A stretch of DNA of 64,000 nt from Muriicola sp041358175 (GCF_041358175.1 NZ_JBGKBE010000010.1:34199-98198); one strand, 5' to 3'. Counted from the first letter of the stretch, positions 18,058 through 26,806 are shown. The notes: generated by a model not told the origin, from the letters alone. A program made the numbers and translations.

Positions 18058-18699
18058 ATGATTTTGGATAAGCATACTGCGAGTAAAACTGCTGAACTTC
18101 TTCTGCAAATTAATGCAATTAAGTTGAGACCCGAAAATCCGTTTACATGGGCATCCGGATGGCAATCCCCCATCTACTGTGATAACCGAATTTTGTTGTC
18201 CTTCCCAGTAATCAGAAACTTTATCAAAGAAGAGATTGCCAAGCAGGTTGAGGAGTTGTACGGTAAACCGGATATTATCGCCGGCGTGGCTACGGGGGCA
18301 ATCGGAATTGGCGCCCTGGTGGCAGAATACCTTGGCCTTCCCTTTATCTATGTAAGACCGGAAGCAAAATCGCATGGAAGACAAAATCAGATTGAAGGCC
18401 TGCTTGAACAGGATCAGACCGTCGTAGTAATTGAAGACCTTATCAGTACTGGCAAAAGCAGTTTGAATGCAGTTGATGCCCTGGTCAAAAGCGGAGCCAA
18501 GGTAAAAGGGATGATCGCGATTTTCACCTACGGATTTGATGTCGCCAGTGAAAATTTCAAGAAAAAAGGTATTGAGCTCCACACCCTCAGTAATTATGAA
18601 ACACTTGTTCAATTGGCCTCTGACAGCCATTATATAAAAGAAGAACAACTTAATACGCTAATGGAGTGGAGAAAAAATCCTTCGCTCTGGAAACCCTGA
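18058..18699 (+). CDS. pyrE: Orotate phosphoribosyltransferase
   Basis: Joins orotate and PRPP to form OMP in pyrimidine synthesis. The 213-residue protein begins MILDKHTASKTAELLLQIN and has FTWASGWQSPIYCDNR (orotate contact), GVATGAIGIGALVAEYL, RPEAKSHGRQNQIEG (the flexible catalytic loop) and VVVIEDLISTGKSSLNAV, the PRPP-binding signature. The start at 18058 matches the family N terminus; the frame opens further upstream only inside the NUDIX gene. SRPBCC gene follows after 4 bases. Confidence 0.96.
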   Translation: MILDKHTASKTAELLLQINAIKLRPENPFTWASGWQSPIYCDNRILLSFPVIRNFIKEEIAKQVEELYGKPDIIAGVATGAIGIGALVAEYLGLPFIYVRPEAKSHGRQNQIEGLLEQDQTVVVIEDLISTGKSSLNAVDALVKSGAKVKGMIAIFTYGFDVASENFKKKGIELHTLSNYETLVQLASDSHYIKEEQLNTLMEWRKNPSLWKP

Positions 18700-18703
18700 A
18701 CTT

Positions 18704-19096
18704 ATGCACATAGAAAGCCCTAAAAAGACAGTTAATAAAAACAAAGAGGAGGTATTCTCATTTCTTACAGACCTTAAAAACTTTGAGAAATTGATGCCAG
18801 AATCCATTGACAAATTCGAGATATTAGATGAGGACACCTTCCTTTTTGCCCTTAACGGCATGCCTCAGATTGTATTGAAACGGAAGGAGCAAATTCCTCA
18901 TGAGCGCGTTGTTCTCGGCGCTGCAAGTGAAAAACTACCCTTTACCCTTAGTGCGCAAATAGATGAGATAGACGCGAGCAGCAGCGAGGTAACACTTAGT
19001 TTTGAAGGTGAATTCAACGCAATGATGGCGATGATGATAAAAAATCCAATTACGAATTTTATCGGCACGCTCTCCGACAACCTTTCTAAAATGTAA
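18704..19096 (+). CDS. SRPBCC family protein
   Basis: 130-residue START/Bet v1-like fold protein, recognised from the N-terminal pattern ESPKKTVNKNKEEVFSFL (helix after strand 1), LKNFEKLMPESIDKFE, and a C-terminal helix after NAMMAMMIKNPITNFI. Such proteins bind hydrophobic ligands; no ligand can be inferred here. It is read together with pyrE (4-base gap), an arrangement that suggests only co-expression. It converges on birA, with 18 bases between stops. Confidence 0.8.
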   Translation: MHIESPKKTVNKNKEEVFSFLTDLKNFEKLMPESIDKFEILDEDTFLFALNGMPQIVLKRKEQIPHERVVLGAASEKLPFTLSAQIDEIDASSSEVTLSFEGEFNAMMAMMIKNPITNFIGTLSDNLSKM

Positions 19097-19114
19097 GCTA
19101 CTTTAATTCTGGAA

Positions 19115-19840
19115 TTACAAGGGATACTTGATTTCTTTGAGGCCGCAGGATAAAAGCTGGCCTCCTTCGGCTTCCACCAGCAGCCTTCCTTCCGAAGTGA
19201 CCCCCCTGATAGCCCCTATTATCTGCTTCCCGTGAATTTCATAATTTAACTGCCGATCTCTCATATACAATAAGCTTTTATAGTCTGGCGAAAGGTCCTT
19301 CTTAGCATGTTCTACTTCCTCCATTGAATCGTGAACGAGATCGAGCAGACGATTGAGTAATATATCAAGGGGATACGACTTTCCTGTAATCTGTTTTAAG
19401 GAAGCTGCATTGGGAAGGTTTGAAAATTTTTCCTGATTTACATTGATTCCGATTCCAAGAACGGATTGTTTTAACATAAATCCCTTTAAGGTATTCTCAA
19501 TCAGGATGCCACAAATCTTTTTATTACCTGACATTATGTCGTTAGGCCATTTGATAGCTAATTCCGGGATTTCCAGTTCCTTGAATAGCTGAATCAACGA
19601 AAGGGATAAGGCCATCGAAATTAAAAATCCCTGATCTGCTCTTAGCGCTTTAAAATATTTCAAAACACTAATTGTCAGGTTTTTACCGGGTTCAGAAGAC
19701 CAATTTGTTCCTGCCTGTCCTACCCCTTTTAACTGGGAATCAGCGACCAAAACCGTAAAGTCAATCAAGGTAGTATCAGCCATCAATCTCTTCAGATGGA
19801 GGTTAGTGGAATCCGTGGCATTAACTTTGATTACTTGCAT
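19115..19840 (-). CDS. birA: Biotin--[acetyl-CoA-carboxylase] ligase, monofunctional
   Basis: Activates biotin as biotinyl-AMP and attaches it to the carboxyl carrier protein of acetyl-CoA carboxylase. 241 residues, lacking the N-terminal DNA-binding domain of E. coli BirA, so it is an enzyme only. Family motifs: DSTNLHLKRL near 10, the nucleotide loop KGVGQAGTNW at 38-47, IKWPNDIM near 100, KICGILIEN, VLGIGINVNQ. The loop is usually GRGQ or GRGR; Val40 replaces the first arginine. ATG at 19840 chosen since upstream residues do not fit the family. Confidence 0.92.
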   Translation of the reverse strand: MQVIKVNATDSTNLHLKRLMADTTLIDFTVLVADSQLKGVGQAGTNWSSEPGKNLTISVLKYFKALRADQGFLISMALSLSLIQLFKELEIPELAIKWPNDIMSGNKKICGILIENTLKGFMLKQSVLGIGINVNQEKFSNLPNAASLKQITGKSYPLDILLNRLLDLVHDSMEEVEHAKKDLSPDYKSLLYMRDRQLNYEIHGKQIIGAIRGVTSEGRLLVEAEGGQLLSCGLKEIKYPL

Positions 19841-19910
19841 AGTGTATAAATACCCCTGAGAACTGTACAATGTTATGTTAAAAACTAGGGGCAAGAAAAT
19901 AAAAAAATAA

Positions 19911-19918
19911 TAACTTTG
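19911..19918 (+). promoter_or_regulatory. -7 element TAACTTTG of the rsfS-ftsH-cdsA operon
   Basis: Exact TAnnTTTG match 19 bases before the rsfS ATG in the birA/rsfS divergent gap. It probably drives the six-gene operon to 24708, as no later gap contains another match. Confidence 0.65.
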
Positions 19919-19937
19919 TATAAACTAAATATTTTGG

Positions 19938-20315
19938 ATGCAGAAAGGAAAGCCTAGCGCAGATGAGTTAATCTCTTTAATATTACAAGGAATAGAAGAA
20001 GTTAAAGGACTAGAAATTAATTTACTCGACCTTAGGGACATTGAAAATACTGTTTGCGACTACTTTGTTTTATGTAATGGTACCTCCAATACGCATGTCA
20101 ATGCGATCGTAAATTCAATCCAAAAAACAGTTAGCAAAGGCATAAAAGATAAACCCTGGCATGTTGAAGGTTCTGACAATGCCGAGTGGGTGCTTTTGGA
20201 TTATGTTAACGTCGTGGTTCACGTGTTTCAAAAACAGGTGAGAGAATTCTACGATATTGAAGGACTTTGGGGCGATGCGAAAGTGACGCTGGTAGAAAGT
20301 AGTTTTAATCAATAA
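19938..20315 (+). CDS. rsfS: Ribosomal silencing factor RsfS
   Basis: RsfS (Iojap/YbeB family) binds ribosomal protein L14 and blocks subunit joining when nutrients are short. 125 residues, typical length. Family segments are clear: LLDLRDIENTVCDYFVLCNG near 34-53, STSNTHV-like GTSNTHVNAI, DKPWHVEGSDNAEWVLLDY near 72 and HVFQKQVREFYDIEGLWGDA near the end. First gene after the operon promoter; ftsH follows 3 bases after the stop. Confidence 0.95.
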   Translation: MQKGKPSADELISLILQGIEEVKGLEINLLDLRDIENTVCDYFVLCNGTSNTHVNAIVNSIQKTVSKGIKDKPWHVEGSDNAEWVLLDYVNVVVHVFQKQVREFYDIEGLWGDAKVTLVESSFNQ

Positions 20316-20318
20316 AAA

Positions 20319-22322
20319 ATGGCTAAAGAAAAAGATAATAATACCCCGCAAAAAAGACCAAAATTCAGCTCTTGGTGGATTTATGGCCTTATCGCCGTTC
20401 TCCTGATTGCATTCAATTTTTTTGGGAGTGGAAGTCTGGGGACCACCAGAAAAACAACTACCTCTGAGTTGCAACAATATCTCAGAGCCGGTGACATTTC
20501 TAAAATCCTTATCATCACAAATACTAATCAGGCCAAGGTCTTTCTTACTGAGGAAGCCCTGGCGAAAGACGTGCATAAGGAGGTAGCTAATAAACCCTTC
20601 TTTCCGACCACGGCAGAAATTCCCCAGTATGTCCTTGATTATGGGGATCTACAGATTTTTCAGAATGAGATTACAGAAATAAAGAAGGAAAATTCACTGA
20701 ATACCATTGTGGAATTCGACAAAGAATCGAATTTGTTCATGGACCTTCTGATTACTATTCTTCCCTTTGTACTCATCATCGGAATCTGGATTTACCTGAT
20801 GAGGAGAATGTCTGGCGGAGGAGCCGGAGGCGCCGGAGGACAGATATTTAATATTGGTAAATCAAAGGCTAAACTCTTTGATGAGAAAACAGATACGAGA
20901 ACTTCATTTAAAGATGTTGCCGGGCTGGAAGGTGCCAAGGAAGAGATCGAAGAGATCGTGGAGTTCCTGAAGAATCCTGATAAATATACCTCTCTGGGGG
21001 GTAAAATCCCTAAAGGTGCATTGCTGGTGGGCCCTCCGGGAACAGGTAAAACATTACTGGCAAAGGCCGTCGCCGGTGAAGCGAAAGTTCCGTTTTTCTC
21101 CTTGTCAGGTTCTGATTTTGTTGAGATGTTTGTCGGAGTTGGAGCATCCAGGGTAAGGGACTTGTTCAAACAGGCCAAGGACAAAGCTCCTGCGATCATT
21201 TTTATTGATGAGATTGACGCCATTGGCCGCGCCAGAGGCAAGAATAATTTTACTGGGTCTAATGACGAGCGTGAAAACACCCTCAACCAGCTATTAACGG
21301 AAATGGATGGGTTTGGAACCAATACCAACGTTATTGTGCTCGCAGCCACCAACAGGGCTGATGTCCTGGATAAAGCCCTAATGAGAGCGGGTAGATTTGA
21401 CCGTCAGATTTATGTGGACTTGCCGGATATCAGGGAAAGAAAAGAGATTTTCGAGGTACATTTAAGGCCTATTAAAACTGCTGAAACACTTGATTTAGAT
21501 TTTCTCGCACGCCAAACACCAGGTTTCTCCGGTGCCGATATTGCAAATGTTTGTAACGAAGCTGCACTGATCGCAGCCAGAAAGGAAAAGAAGGCGGTTA
21601 CAAAACAAGACTTCCTCGATGCGGTTGACCGAATCGTAGGCGGACTCGAGAAAAAGAATAAGATCATTACCAAGGAAGAAAAACGTACGATTGCCTATCA
21701 TGAAGCAGGGCACGCTACCGTGAGCTGGATGCTCGAACACGCGGCACCCCTGGTAAAGGTAACTATAGTACCCCGGGGCCAGTCTCTGGGTTCAGCCTGG
21801 TATTTGCCTGAAGAACGCCTAATTGTGCGACCCGAGCAAATGAAAGATGAAATGTGTGCCACCTTAGGAGGCAGGGCAGCGGAAAAAGTCATCTTTAATA
21901 AAATCTCTACCGGAGCCTTGAGCGATCTTGAAAAAGTGACCAAACAGGCCAGAGCCATGGTGACCATTTACGGTCTTAATGATCAGATTGGGAATCTAAC
22001 CTATTACGATTCCTCAGGGCAGAATGAATATGGCTTTACCAAACCCTATAGCGAAGAGACCGCTCAAAAGATAGATGAAGAAATCTCTAAACTTATAGAG
22101 GAACAGTATAGCAGAGCAATTGATGTTCTGAAAAAAAACAAGGATAAACTCACCGAATTGGCGGAACGACTATTGGAAAAGGAGGTTATTTTTAAAGAAG
22201 ACCTTGAAAAAATCTTTGGTGAGAGACCTTTTGAAAAGAAGTTTGATAAAAAAGGCCAGGAAATCTCCGTCAATGAAGAAGAAACAGAAGAACCTGAAGA
22301 ACTGACCGAGGATAATAAATAA
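20319..22322 (+). CDS. ftsH: ATP-dependent zinc metalloprotease FtsH
   Basis: Membrane-anchored AAA+ protease that degrades misfolded membrane proteins and short-lived regulators. 667 residues: membrane segments near 18-38 and 135-160 flanking a periplasmic domain, glycine-rich linker, AAA+ domain with Walker A GPPGTGKT (238-245), Walker B IIFIDEID and SRH MRAGRFDRQ, then the M41 zinc protease with HEAGH at 461-465. The C-terminal tail is acidic (EEETEEPEELTEDNK). In E. coli FtsH tunes LpxC and so lipid A; co-transcription with cdsA and psd here also ties it to envelope lipid supply (inference). Confidence 0.97.
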   Translation: MAKEKDNNTPQKRPKFSSWWIYGLIAVLLIAFNFFGSGSLGTTRKTTTSELQQYLRAGDISKILIITNTNQAKVFLTEEALAKDVHKEVANKPFFPTTAEIPQYVLDYGDLQIFQNEITEIKKENSLNTIVEFDKESNLFMDLLITILPFVLIIGIWIYLMRRMSGGGAGGAGGQIFNIGKSKAKLFDEKTDTRTSFKDVAGLEGAKEEIEEIVEFLKNPDKYTSLGGKIPKGALLVGPPGTGKTLLAKAVAGEAKVPFFSLSGSDFVEMFVGVGASRVRDLFKQAKDKAPAIIFIDEIDAIGRARGKNNFTGSNDERENTLNQLLTEMDGFGTNTNVIVLAATNRADVLDKALMRAGRFDRQIYVDLPDIRERKEIFEVHLRPIKTAETLDLDFLARQTPGFSGADIANVCNEAALIAARKEKKAVTKQDFLDAVDRIVGGLEKKNKIITKEEKRTIAYHEAGHATVSWMLEHAAPLVKVTIVPRGQSLGSAWYLPEERLIVRPEQMKDEMCATLGGRAAEKVIFNKISTGALSDLEKVTKQARAMVTIYGLNDQIGNLTYYDSSGQNEYGFTKPYSEETAQKIDEEISKLIEEQYSRAIDVLKKNKDKLTELAERLLEKEVIFKEDLEKIFGERPFEKKFDKKGQEISVNEEETEEPEELTEDNK

Positions 22323-22374
22323 AGTTCCCGGTTCGTTCTAGAAATTAGTACATTACAGCTGATTAAATCAAGAA

Positions 22375-22989
22375 ATGGGACTATTTTCCAGTTTATTTGG
22401 AGGAGGTAAGAAGAAGAAGGTTTCCAAGGCTACCGTGGAAACCAGGGGGGTACATATGCCCGACCTCAATCTTCCCATTGATGAAAAATTCACCATCCAT
22501 TTTAAAAAGAATGGGGGAAAATTCCTTTACTGTGATTCCTTTAAAGAAGTGTCTGAAGCACTCCGGAATATCGTTGAGGAAAATCAATGGAAGAACTCGC
22601 CTTTCTTTATCATGGATGAGAGATTGGAACAAAAATTCTCAAAAGAAGACATATCTTTTACACAAAAGGCTAGTAATAGCGAGATCTTTTTTACCACCTG
22701 TGAACATCTGATCGCCCAAAATGGCTCCATCCTCGTTTGCTCAAATCAATTAAAGGAAAAGAAGCTCAACGAACTCCCGGAAAACGTTATTGTCTTTGCA
22801 ACTACCAGTCAGCTCGTAGAAAATATCGGAGAAGGCCTTAAGGCGATCAAGAAAAAATACAAGCAGGGTATTCCTGCTAACATCACCACCTTAAAGCACT
22901 TTCAGGCTACAAATGAAAATGCCGATGACTTCCTGACATACGGCAGCAGCTCCAAGCATCTATACCTCTTACTACTGGAAGATTTATAG
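22375..22989 (+). CDS. LUD-domain protein (LutC/YkgG-like)
   Basis: 204 residues. The region EIFFTTCEHLIAQNGSILV resembles the LUD-domain signature (xxCDaaIAxtGSi) of LutB/LutC proteins, and the overall length fits a stand-alone LUD protein. LutC homologues belong to the iron-sulfur lactate oxidation complex, but lutA and lutB are absent here, so lactate use should not be assumed. N terminus is a glycine and lysine-rich MGLFSSLFGGGKKKK. It lies 52 bases after ftsH and 1 base before cdsA, so it is part of the operon. Confidence 0.78.
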   Translation: MGLFSSLFGGGKKKKVSKATVETRGVHMPDLNLPIDEKFTIHFKKNGGKFLYCDSFKEVSEALRNIVEENQWKNSPFFIMDERLEQKFSKEDISFTQKASNSEIFFTTCEHLIAQNGSILVCSNQLKEKKLNELPENVIVFATTSQLVENIGEGLKAIKKKYKQGIPANITTLKHFQATNENADDFLTYGSSSKHLYLLLLEDL

Positions 22990-22990
22990 G

Positions 22991-23791
22991 ATGAGGGAAC
23001 TTCTACGGCGGTTACTTACGGGGGTTGTTTACGTGATTTTACTCCTTTCGGCCGTTTTTTTAAGTTCAGACGCCTTCGACTTCCTTTTTATGGTATTTGG
23101 GCTTGCCTGTTTATACGAATTCAAGAAACTTGTGGGATTAAGAGGCTACTACCTATTTGCAGCCTATCTCGGTCTGTGGTGGCTGTTTATTTACATCGTC
23201 AGGGATGCAGTTCTTATTAATATCCTGATGTTTCTTTCCATTACGGTCAACATAACGATGATCTACTTCCTGTTCACTAAAAAGAAATTCTACAGAGCCT
23301 ATGAAAAATTTGTCATAGGTCTCTTTTATATCGGTGGTGGATGTATATTCCTGACCATGATTCCCTACAAGGATGATGATTTTGCAAAACTGTTGATCAT
23401 GGGAATCTTTATCCTAATTTGGGTGAACGACTCTTTTGCCTACCTGGTAGGATCATCCATTGGAAGAACAAAATTATATCCCTCTGTTTCCCCTAAGAAA
23501 ACTGTAGAAGGAACTTTGGGAGGCTTTATTTTTACGCTTATTGCTGCCTATATTCTTTCCCTTTACGAACCCATTTTAAAGCCGGCAGAGTGGATAATTC
23601 TCGCTTCGGTAATTGTCATAATGGGCAGTCTGGGAGATCTGATTGAATCAAAACTAAAAAGATTGGCAGGAGTAAAAGACAGTGGTGCAATTCTTCCCGG
23701 GCACGGTGGGATGCTCGATCGTTTGGATAGTCTTATATTTGCAGCACCATTTGCATATCTTGTATTAAATATTTTTACCTATGTTTCATAG
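22991..23791 (+). CDS. cdsA: Phosphatidate cytidylyltransferase
   Basis: Integral membrane enzyme making CDP-diacylglycerol from phosphatidic acid and CTP, the entry to all phospholipids. 266 residues with about seven hydrophobic segments. The CDP-DAG synthase signature is intact near the C terminus: SKLKRLAGVKDSGAILPGHG followed by GMLDRLDSL (residues about 220-249). It overlaps psd by 11 bases, which couples CDP-DAG formation to phosphatidylethanolamine production. Confidence 0.95.
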   Translation: MRELLRRLLTGVVYVILLLSAVFLSSDAFDFLFMVFGLACLYEFKKLVGLRGYYLFAAYLGLWWLFIYIVRDAVLINILMFLSITVNITMIYFLFTKKKFYRAYEKFVIGLFYIGGGCIFLTMIPYKDDDFAKLLIMGIFILIWVNDSFAYLVGSSIGRTKLYPSVSPKKTVEGTLGGFIFTLIAAYILSLYEPILKPAEWIILASVIVIMGSLGDLIESKLKRLAGVKDSGAILPGHGGMLDRLDSLIFAAPFAYLVLNIFTYVS

Positions 23792-24452
23792 AGAGGGACG
23801 CACCATTATCCTCCTGACTTTCTTCACCGTAGCCATCATCATTCTTCTGGCGCATTTTTATATGGGTAATCCTACCTATAAACTAATCGTTCAGGGTCTG
23901 GCATTAGTGGTACTTATCCTTATTCTCCAATTTTTCAGAAATCCAAAAAGAATATCCAATAAAAATTTTAACGAGATCCATGCACCGGTGGATGGAAAAG
24001 TTGTTGTGATTGAAAGGATCATGGAAAAGGAGTATTTTAATGAAGAAAGACTACAGATTTCCATCTTTATGTCTCCGGTAAATGTACATGTGACGAGATA
24101 TCCTGCCAGTGGAGTCATTCAATATTCCAAATACCATCCGGGAAAATACCTGGTAGCCTGGCATCCCAAATCAAGTGAAGAAAACGAACGGACCACCGTG
24201 GTCATACGAACTCCAAAATTCGGAGATATTCTCTATCGTCAGATTGCCGGGGCCATGGCCAGACGCATAGTGAATTACGCGGAAGAGGGCGAAAGTGCAC
24301 AACAGGGTGAAGAAAGCGGCTTTATTAAATTTGGCTCCAGGGTTGACGTACTACTCCCGGTAGATGCCCGGGTGGCTGTAAAACTCAATCAAAAGGTAAA
24401 AGGTGCCATCACCTGTCTGGCTACAATTAAAGAAAATGATGGAGAAGGATAG
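23781..24452 (+). CDS. psd: Phosphatidylserine decarboxylase (short, Psd-B type)
   Basis: Decarboxylates phosphatidylserine to phosphatidylethanolamine using a pyruvoyl group made by self-cleavage. 223 residues, the short form without the long N-terminal extension of E. coli. N-terminal membrane segments span about 8-50. The autocleavage site is Gly185-Ser186 in KFGSRVDVLLP, and HAPVDGKV near 66 and MSPVNVHVTRYPASG near 97 are conserved. A pssA gene is not in the window. It overlaps cdsA upstream and the acyl-CoA-binding protein downstream. Confidence 0.94.
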   Translation: MFHREGRTIILLTFFTVAIIILLAHFYMGNPTYKLIVQGLALVVLILILQFFRNPKRISNKNFNEIHAPVDGKVVVIERIMEKEYFNEERLQISIFMSPVNVHVTRYPASGVIQYSKYHPGKYLVAWHPKSSEENERTTVVIRTPKFGDILYRQIAGAMARRIVNYAEEGESAQQGEESGFIKFGSRVDVLLPVDARVAVKLNQKVKGAITCLATIKENDGEG

Positions 24453-24708
24453 GCTGCATACCGAATTTGAAAAAGCAGTTAACTATATCAGTAACTATAC
24501 TGACCCTCTCCCCCCCGATCTGCTCTTAAAACTATACGCATACTACAAGATCGCCAATCAGAATTACAACAATCCCGGAAGTAAGACTCCCCTTATTAAT
24601 GCCTTTAAAGCGAATGCACTTTTCCAGGCACAAAATTTACAACCCGAAGAAGCGATGGAAAAATACATTGTCCTGGTTAAAAAAGAATTCGGAATAAGCT
24701 CTTTTTAA
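24436..24708 (+). CDS. Acyl-CoA-binding protein (ACBP)
   Basis: 90 residues, the size of the eukaryote-like ACBP four-helix bundle that binds long-chain acyl-CoA. The signature LLLKLYAYYKIANQNYNNPG (aligning to LLxLYALYKQAT-GD) and the end EEAMEKYIVLVKKEFG fit the family. ATG at 24436 or 24439, both inside the psd 3' end; the overlap of about 17 bases argues for translational coupling. It likely buffers or delivers acyl chains for phospholipid synthesis in this operon (inference). Bacterial ACBPs are scattered in distribution. Confidence 0.88.
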   Translation: MMEKDRLHTEFEKAVNYISNYTDPLPPDLLLKLYAYYKIANQNYNNPGSKTPLINAFKANALFQAQNLQPEEAMEKYIVLVKKEFGISSF

Positions 24709-24710
24709 TT

Positions 24711-25478
24711 TCAGGCATAGAGATCTTTAGTATCCGCCTTACACAGCTCGAAGATAAATTCAGACATTTTTAGAGTTACATCTTTAAAAAGACGTTCACC
24801 CTTCTCTGCAGTGGCATTCGATGGATCCCCTACCCCAGTATCTTCTGATATTTCAGACCACCTTCTTTCTGCCCATGCCCATCCTTCAGAAAAAGCTTGA
24901 ATCCTGAAATTTTTCGCTTTCCCATCACCCCACTGGTTTTTATCGAGGACCAGATCGGGACGGAAATACAGCATCAGACTGGTTTCTCTTTCATCGGCGT
25001 GATCTCCTTTTTCAACAATATAATCGGCATTCTCCAGGGCTTTGAACCAATTGGAGACACAGAGGAACATGTTGGGAAATTTCAGGCCTAATTCTCTTAC
25101 CAGCGCTTTAAAATTATTACCCCCGTGACTATTGAAAAGAAGTAATTTATGTATCCCCTGTCTCTCCAGTACGGTGATGATATCTGCCAGTATGGCTAGT
25201 TGTGTGCTTGGATTTAAGTTGATATCAAGATAGATATCAGATTGTCCGGTATTGACACCAAAGGGTATGGTTGGCAGCACTATGGGCTTAGCTCCCTTTT
25301 CCCATGCCAGTTTAGCAGCTTCAGCAGCCAGATGATCGGCCTCGTAGATATCCGTTCCATATGGGAGATGGTAATTATGTGCCTCGGTAGCTGCCCAGGG
25401 TAAAATTGCCAGTTCAAATTGAGTTTGCTTTAACGCCAGCCAGTTAGTTTCAGCAAGGATGTAAGGTCTTATTCCCAT
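24711..25478 (-). CDS. Creatininase family amidohydrolase-like protein
   Basis: 255 residues of the creatininase/FAPy-deformylase-like metal-dependent amidohydrolase family. Metal ligand regions are visible: WAATEAHNYHLPYGTDIYEA near 30-48 (usual E-H-G-H-L-P-xxxD), FNSHGGNNFKALVREL near 114 and HADERETSLML near 160 with the conserved E. The usual histidine after EQH is kept. Substrate is unknown; family members act on creatinine, formamidopyrimidines or peptide-derived cofactors. It ends 2 bases from the ACBP stop and follows the sterol-desaturase-like gene by 6 bases on the same strand. Confidence 0.88.
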   Translation of the reverse strand: MGIRPYILAETNWLALKQTQFELAILPWAATEAHNYHLPYGTDIYEADHLAAEAAKLAWEKGAKPIVLPTIPFGVNTGQSDIYLDINLNPSTQLAILADIITVLERQGIHKLLLFNSHGGNNFKALVRELGLKFPNMFLCVSNWFKALENADYIVEKGDHADERETSLMLYFRPDLVLDKNQWGDGKAKNFRIQAFSEGWAWAERRWSEISEDTGVGDPSNATAEKGERLFKDVTLKMSEFIFELCKADTKDLYA

Positions 25479-25484
25479 ATTATT

Positions 25485-26753
25485 TTATAAAGCGATTTGT
25501 TGTTCTATGCCTGCTCTTTCGACAAAGGTAAAGTAGAATCCACCCAAAATGGATAGACCGAAATACGTAGCAATTACAAGACTACCATATTCCCAGATCG
25601 AATTAATTCCAAACCAGTCATTTGTTACCCATATAAGGGCGATACCGGCAATACCCCTGAAAAATTCTATATAAAACGCAAAATTCTGACGGTCCATCAG
25701 GCTGGTATACCCAAAAATTCCAAGAAAAATATAGGCTCCGCAAAGAAGTAGCCCACTAAACCCGATCTCAGTATAATTGTAAAACATAAAGAGAATTAAA
25801 GCCAGGGTACAAACCATCTGAAAAATGGCATAGCCTTTTAAGAATGAGGAGGCCAATGTTTTATATCGTTTAAAACCGTATACATCCTGTATTATCTTGG
25901 TGGGATATTTTTCCTGTACGTCTAAGGGCCGCCAACCGGTAGGCATAAACCATATCCTGAATTTGTCTTTTAAACTCTTAGTCCGCCAGGCATCCACAGA
26001 TAATCTCCATAAATGCTGAAAATTGATCAATATGGGATTCCAGGTATGTGCCGGTTTTAAAACCCCGTATTGGGGAGGTACCTGCTCCAGTTCTTCCTGG
26101 AAAGTTCCGAAGCACCGATCCCAGACACAAAGGATCTGCCCCAGATTCTTATCGATATATTCGGGATTGATCGCATGGTGTACCCGATGCTGTGATGGTG
26201 TCACAATAATGTATTCGAGCCATCCCATTTTTCCAATATGCTGCGTATGATACCAGAACTGTGCAAACAAATGTACAGGTGCGATGATGGCGATCACCTC
26301 AGCAGGAACACCCAGAAAGGCAGCAGGAAAGAGAAAAAGAGGAAAGTAGCCCAGTAAATTTGAGATGGACTGGCGTAAGGCACAGGCCAGGTTAAATTCC
26401 TCACTGCTGTGATGGATCACATGTTGATTCCAGAAGATATTTATATGATGACTGAGACGATGGTTCCAGTATCCGGCAAAATCAATAGCCAGAAAGGCGA
26501 CTAACCAGACCAGCCATGTAGCTTCAATCTCTGTTATTGCAAGGTTTTTCAACAGGAAAGGATAACTTACCAATATCAACCCCAGGCCCAGAGAGTCTTT
26601 AACAATATTGGTCAGTCCGGAACTAATACTGCTTACCGTATCCAATACCTTATGATGCTGATTTTTTACAAAATGCCCGTACAGAATCTCTATTAACAAC
26701 AAGACTATAAAGAAGGGAATAGCATATAAGAGGGCATTGGCGTAAGTTTCCAT
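25485..26753 (-). CDS. Sterol desaturase/fatty acid hydroxylase family membrane protein
   Basis: 422 residues, multi-spanning di-iron membrane oxygenase. The eight-histidine motif set is present: HRLSHH at 98-103, HVIHH at 111-115 and HRVHH at 189-193. After the catalytic domain a further 200 residues with four or so hydrophobic segments make it resemble alkylglycerol-monooxygenase-like proteins. It probably hydroxylates or desaturates a lipid; no substrate can be assigned. It is the upstream partner of the creatininase-like gene (6-base gap). Confidence 0.88.
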   Translation of the reverse strand: METYANALLYAIPFFIVLLLIEILYGHFVKNQHHKVLDTVSSISSGLTNIVKDSLGLGLILVSYPFLLKNLAITEIEATWLVWLVAFLAIDFAGYWNHRLSHHINIFWNQHVIHHSSEEFNLACALRQSISNLLGYFPLFLFPAAFLGVPAEVIAIIAPVHLFAQFWYHTQHIGKMGWLEYIIVTPSQHRVHHAINPEYIDKNLGQILCVWDRCFGTFQEELEQVPPQYGVLKPAHTWNPILINFQHLWRLSVDAWRTKSLKDKFRIWFMPTGWRPLDVQEKYPTKIIQDVYGFKRYKTLASSFLKGYAIFQMVCTLALILFMFYNYTEIGFSGLLLCGAYIFLGIFGYTSLMDRQNFAFYIEFFRGIAGIALIWVTNDWFGINSIWEYGSLVIATYFGLSILGGFYFTFVERAGIEQQIAL

Positions 26754-26806
26754 TTTGTGATACTGTCTGTCAGGGATAAAATAACAAATTCAAAGAAGGT
26801 ATAAAA

